From: Clostridium sp.
GTDB taxonomy: Bacteria; Bacillota; Clostridia; Lachnospirales; Lachnospiraceae
Length of the DNA stretch: 8,883 bases
NCBI GenBank assembly: GCA_023664325.1
Contig: JAMPFS010000081.1
Location: 1 to 8,883 of the forward strand
Direction of reading: 5' to 3'
Below, one piece after another: positions 7,467 to 8,883 of the stretch. The notes beneath the pieces were generated by a model, which was not told the origin of the DNA, made no database searches, and saw nothing but the letters and a program-made list of their open reading frames with translations. Position 1 is the first letter of the stretch; every line of letters starts with the position of its first letter. The translations under genes were made by a program, and so were the position numbers.

Positions 7467-8453
7467 CTAGAAATCCTCTATGGATAAAATTTCCTGTGGT
7501 ATGTATCTTCCCTGCTGAAGTATCTGCTGCATTTTAGTGACATTGTCCTTTGTAAAAGAATCCCAGAAACCAGTTCCGATATTTTTGTTCTGTCCCTGTT
7601 TCATTGACGGGAGCTGCTCTTCCCCCAACCCTTCTATCTTTTCTATCATTTTCAAGTACCCCTCCGTAAAGGGGCGAATACTGTACTCCTCATCAAATAA
7701 TGAAGCCAGGCTTTCATAAATGACGATTCCCTCATAATCAAGGTCTCCAAAATAGTAAATCACATTCCCTTTTTCCCGCATATACGGTTCTGCGCACACT
7801 GAAAAGTCCTGGAATGAACGAAAGATTCCTTTTCCAGCCCCATATATCAGCGTTCCAATGGATTTGCCTAACATTTTGCTGTTTCCCGACAGCAAGTGCC
7901 TGCGCATACTATAAAACGTGTCCTTATTTTCCACAATGAGCATATTCTGAGGTATTTCCCTTGTATGTACATAATAAGCAAGCGGCTCCGTCGTCTCATA
8001 AAAATTTAACTCCTCCAGGGCAATTCCACATCTTTTCAGTATTTTCTTTCCTTGCCTTTCTTTTAAAAATTTCTCTTGATGCCAAATTTCAAAGCTTCGC
8101 TCATTCATGGATTTGGGGATTCTTAATTGACTACGATTCGTTTTCAGATATTGATTCAGAAGCAATAACCATTGCCGATCTTCCCGGTATTGCGGTATGT
8201 GTTTTAAGTAATAATGTGTAGAAATCATCGGTACAAATAAATACGATAATTCCTCTATATACGTCGAATTATCTTCCGGTTCTTCTATAATCCAGTATTC
8301 ATTATACAATGCCGGTTTTTTGCCATTTTTACCGGATGCCTTCACGGGCTTTATCTCTTCATTCTGAATAAGGAAAAATACCTTATTACATAAATCTTTA
8401 TAGTTCTCTATTCGGTACTGGGTTTCGATATCATTCAAACAAATACGTTTCAT
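7467..8453 (-). CDS. jetD: Wadjet nuclease JetD (Toprim domain, type III-like)
   Basis: A 328-aa protein of the DUF2220/JetD type, related to the Toprim fold of topoisomerase VI subunit A and Spo11. The metal-binding set is visible: Glu175 in LIVENKDTF (172-180), and Asp237 and Asp239 in YYFGDLDYEG (233-242). The sequence YGAGKG (204-209) lies between them, where related proteins have a glycine-rich motif. The C-terminal segment RYIPQEIL (316-323) resembles the conserved Q-E ending of this family. In studied Wadjet systems JetD is the effector that cuts plasmid DNA once the SMC complex has acted on it. The N-terminal 150 residues would hold the arm domain that contacts DNA and JetABC. The ATG at 8453 has GGAG 7 nt upstream. 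As the first gene of the operon it differs from the type I A-B-C-D order. The active-site set appears intact. Confidence 0.9.
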   Translation of the reverse strand: MKRICLNDIETQYRIENYKDLCNKVFFLIQNEEIKPVKASGKNGKKPALYNEYWIIEEPEDNSTYIEELSYLFVPMISTHYYLKHIPQYREDRQWLLLLNQYLKTNRSQLRIPKSMNERSFEIWHQEKFLKERQGKKILKRCGIALEELNFYETTEPLAYYVHTREIPQNMLIVENKDTFYSMRRHLLSGNSKMLGKSIGTLIYGAGKGIFRSFQDFSVCAEPYMREKGNVIYYFGDLDYEGIVIYESLASLFDEEYSIRPFTEGYLKMIEKIEGLGEEQLPSMKQGQNKNIGTGFWDSFTKDNVTKMQQILQQGRYIPQEILSIEDF

Positions 8454-8459
8454 GTGATT
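8454..8459 (-). other. End of the jetD leader adjoining its start codon
   Basis: These bases separate the jetD ATG from its ribosome binding site GGAG, which lies just upstream at 8461-8464 on the minus strand. The purine-rich site and the 7-nt spacing decide the start. The wider gap to 8707 holds the promoters, palindrome and hairpin listed separately, and no convincing gene. Confidence 0.5.
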
Positions 8460-8508
8460 TCTCCAAACTCGGTTTTGCTAATCAATTATGGAATGGCTTA
8501 TTTTCCTT

Positions 8509-8537
8509 ATAATATCAAAAATCCCACAAATCTTCAA
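8509..8537 (-). promoter_or_regulatory. Weak candidate promoter (P2) overlapping the terminator hairpin
   Basis: On the minus strand TTGAAG (8537-8532) and TATTAT (8514-8509) are separated by 17 bp, matching the sigma-A consensus at 4/6 and 5/6 positions. The -35 box lies across the hairpin's inner stem edge and loop, and the -10 box follows its T run. A start near 8502 would give jetD a leader of about 50 nt without the hairpin. In A+T-rich DNA such matches arise by chance. Confidence 0.3.
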
Positions 8538-8550
8538 TGGATTTGCGGGA
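8517..8550 (-). terminator. Rho-independent terminator-like hairpin ahead of jetD
   Basis: The arms TCCCACAAATC (8522-8532) and GATTTGCGGGA (8540-8550) form an 11-bp stem with a 7-nt loop. In minus-strand RNA the single odd position becomes a G-U wobble, so the stem is complete. It is followed by A and then five T residues (8521-8517). The plus strand lacks a T run after the stem, so the signal points to minus-strand transcription. It could end the transcript of the gene from the right edge, or act as an attenuator in the jet leader if the promoter at 8654-8682 drives jetD. Confidence 0.65.
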
Positions 8551-8610
8551 GAAAATATATTTATTATTCGAACTCGGCGTGTTCATACTATATCTTGTGT
8601 CCAAATAATT

Positions 8611-8624
8611 ATAATGTACATTAT
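8611..8624. promoter_or_regulatory. 14-bp perfect palindrome, candidate operator
   Basis: ATAATGTACATTAT is its own reverse complement. It lies about 20-35 bp downstream of the predicted start site of the 8654-8682 promoter. Its half-site TACATTAT recurs at 8651-8658, overlapping that promoter's -10 box. The longer 11-mer ATTATAATGTA (8608-8618) is repeated in inverted form at 8651-8661. A dimeric repressor site is a reasonable reading, but no regulator gene is visible in the window and A+T-rich palindromes can be accidental. Confidence 0.35.
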
Positions 8625-8653
8625 TTCGTATAGAAATCCTAGATATTATCTAC

Positions 8654-8682
8654 ATTATAATCCTTTATCTAACCTTTTGCAA
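8654..8682 (-). promoter_or_regulatory. Probable sigma-A promoter (P1) upstream of the jet operon
   Basis: On the minus strand TTGCAA (8682-8677, 4/6 match to the -35 consensus) and a perfect TATAAT (8659-8654) are separated by exactly 17 bp. It lies just after the stop codon of the right-edge gene and points towards jetD. The predicted start near 8647 gives a leader of about 190 nt containing the palindrome and the terminator-like hairpin. TTGCAAG is repeated at 8688-8694, 11 bp from the copy in the -35 box. Confidence 0.55.
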
Positions 8683-8707
8683 GAAAATTGCAAGGAACCA
8701 AGTAAGC

Positions 8708-8881
8708 TCACACCGGCTGTAATCCTTTTTGCAATTCTATTACTTTTTCTAATGCAAGACCAGAATATTTAGCAATTTTGTCTGCAGACAAGTCCCCATC
8801 TGCAATCATTCTTGTTGCTGATTCAATTTTCTCATCATAGCGTTCGCTTTCCACATAAGTCCGCATAGCTTCCTCTTCATC
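8708..8881 (-). CDS. C-terminal fragment of an Rpn/YhgA-like PD-(D/E)XK nuclease-transposase family protein (partial)
   Basis: The last 57 codons of a minus-strand gene whose start lies beyond the right edge, ending with TGA at 8710-8708. The frame gives a charged helix with EEEAMRTYVESERYDEKIES, then an ending with the pattern A-R-M-I-A-D-G-D-L-S, then IAKYSGLALEKVIELQ. This layout, with a charged helix before a short helix-turn-helix-like tail (Ia.ysGL..e.V..L), is typical of the C-terminus of Rpn/YhgA-like PD-(D/E)XK transposase-like proteins that are frequent in Clostridia. In Rpn proteins the nuclease domain is N-terminal and so is not seen here. The gene was missed as an ORF because its start is outside the window. 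Whether it is intact cannot be judged. Its stop lies 25 bp before the P1 -35 box, and it has no terminator of its own before the hairpin at 8517-8550. Confidence 0.6.
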   Translation of the reverse strand, partial: DEEEAMRTYVESERYDEKIESATRMIADGDLSADKIAKYSGLALEKVIELQKGLQPV

Positions 8882-8883
8882 AT

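Noticed and set aside
8488..8772. A 94-codon open frame on the plus strand in the jet leader
   Set aside because: It crosses the promoter, palindrome and hairpin and overlaps the 3' end of the right-edge gene on the opposite strand. It has no ribosome binding site or recognisable domain.
1..8883. CRISPR array, tRNA, rRNA or complete insertion sequence
   Set aside because: No regularly spaced repeats, cloverleaf, rRNA-like stretch or full transposase frame was seen on either strand.

Overview
The window most likely comes from a low-GC Firmicute of the Clostridia, probably Lachnospiraceae-like. This rests on the A+T-rich intergenic DNA, the purine-rich Shine-Dalgarno sequences, and a C-terminal gene fragment of a type common in that group. 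Nothing in the window fixes the species. All supported genes lie on the minus strand, so the text follows transcription from high to low coordinates.

Right edge (8708-8881): the last 57 codons of a gene that enters from outside the window. Its tail resembles the C-terminus of Rpn/YhgA-like PD-(D/E)XK nuclease-transposase family proteins. The 254-base gap that follows (8454-8707) holds a good sigma-A promoter, a 14-bp palindrome with further copies of its half-site, and an 11-bp hairpin followed by five T residues on the minus strand. A weaker second promoter overlaps that hairpin.

Core (699-8453): four tightly packed genes forming a Wadjet (Jet) anti-plasmid system in the order jetD-jetA-jetB-jetC. 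They encode a Toprim nuclease (328 aa), a MukF-like kleisin (537 aa), a MukE-like KITE protein (235 aa) and a giant SMC ATPase (1466 aa). The junctions are 15 nt, 38 nt and an 8-nt overlap, which supports a single operon. The D-A-B-C order, the 1466-aa JetC and the JetA/JetB sequence types fit Wadjet type III better than type I. In studied Wadjet systems the JetABC complex extrudes DNA loops and, on small circular DNA, activates JetD to cut it. The motifs for ATP binding and for metal-dependent cleavage are visible here.

Left part (1-698): a GNAT-family acetyltransferase gene lies 62 nt after jetC with no terminator visible between them, so it may be a co-transcribed passenger. A 98-nt spacer with hairpins follows. 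Then comes the likely 5' end of another minus-strand gene, with a GTG start behind a well-placed ribosome binding site and a hydrophobic N-terminus, cut by the window edge.

The Wadjet system is a known class of defence system. The details most worth checking are the Asp-Asn in place of Asp-Glu at the JetC Walker B site, the QSFLF clamp-motif-like C-terminus of JetC, and the promoter, palindrome and terminator layout ahead of jetD. No tRNA, rRNA, CRISPR array or complete mobile element was seen.
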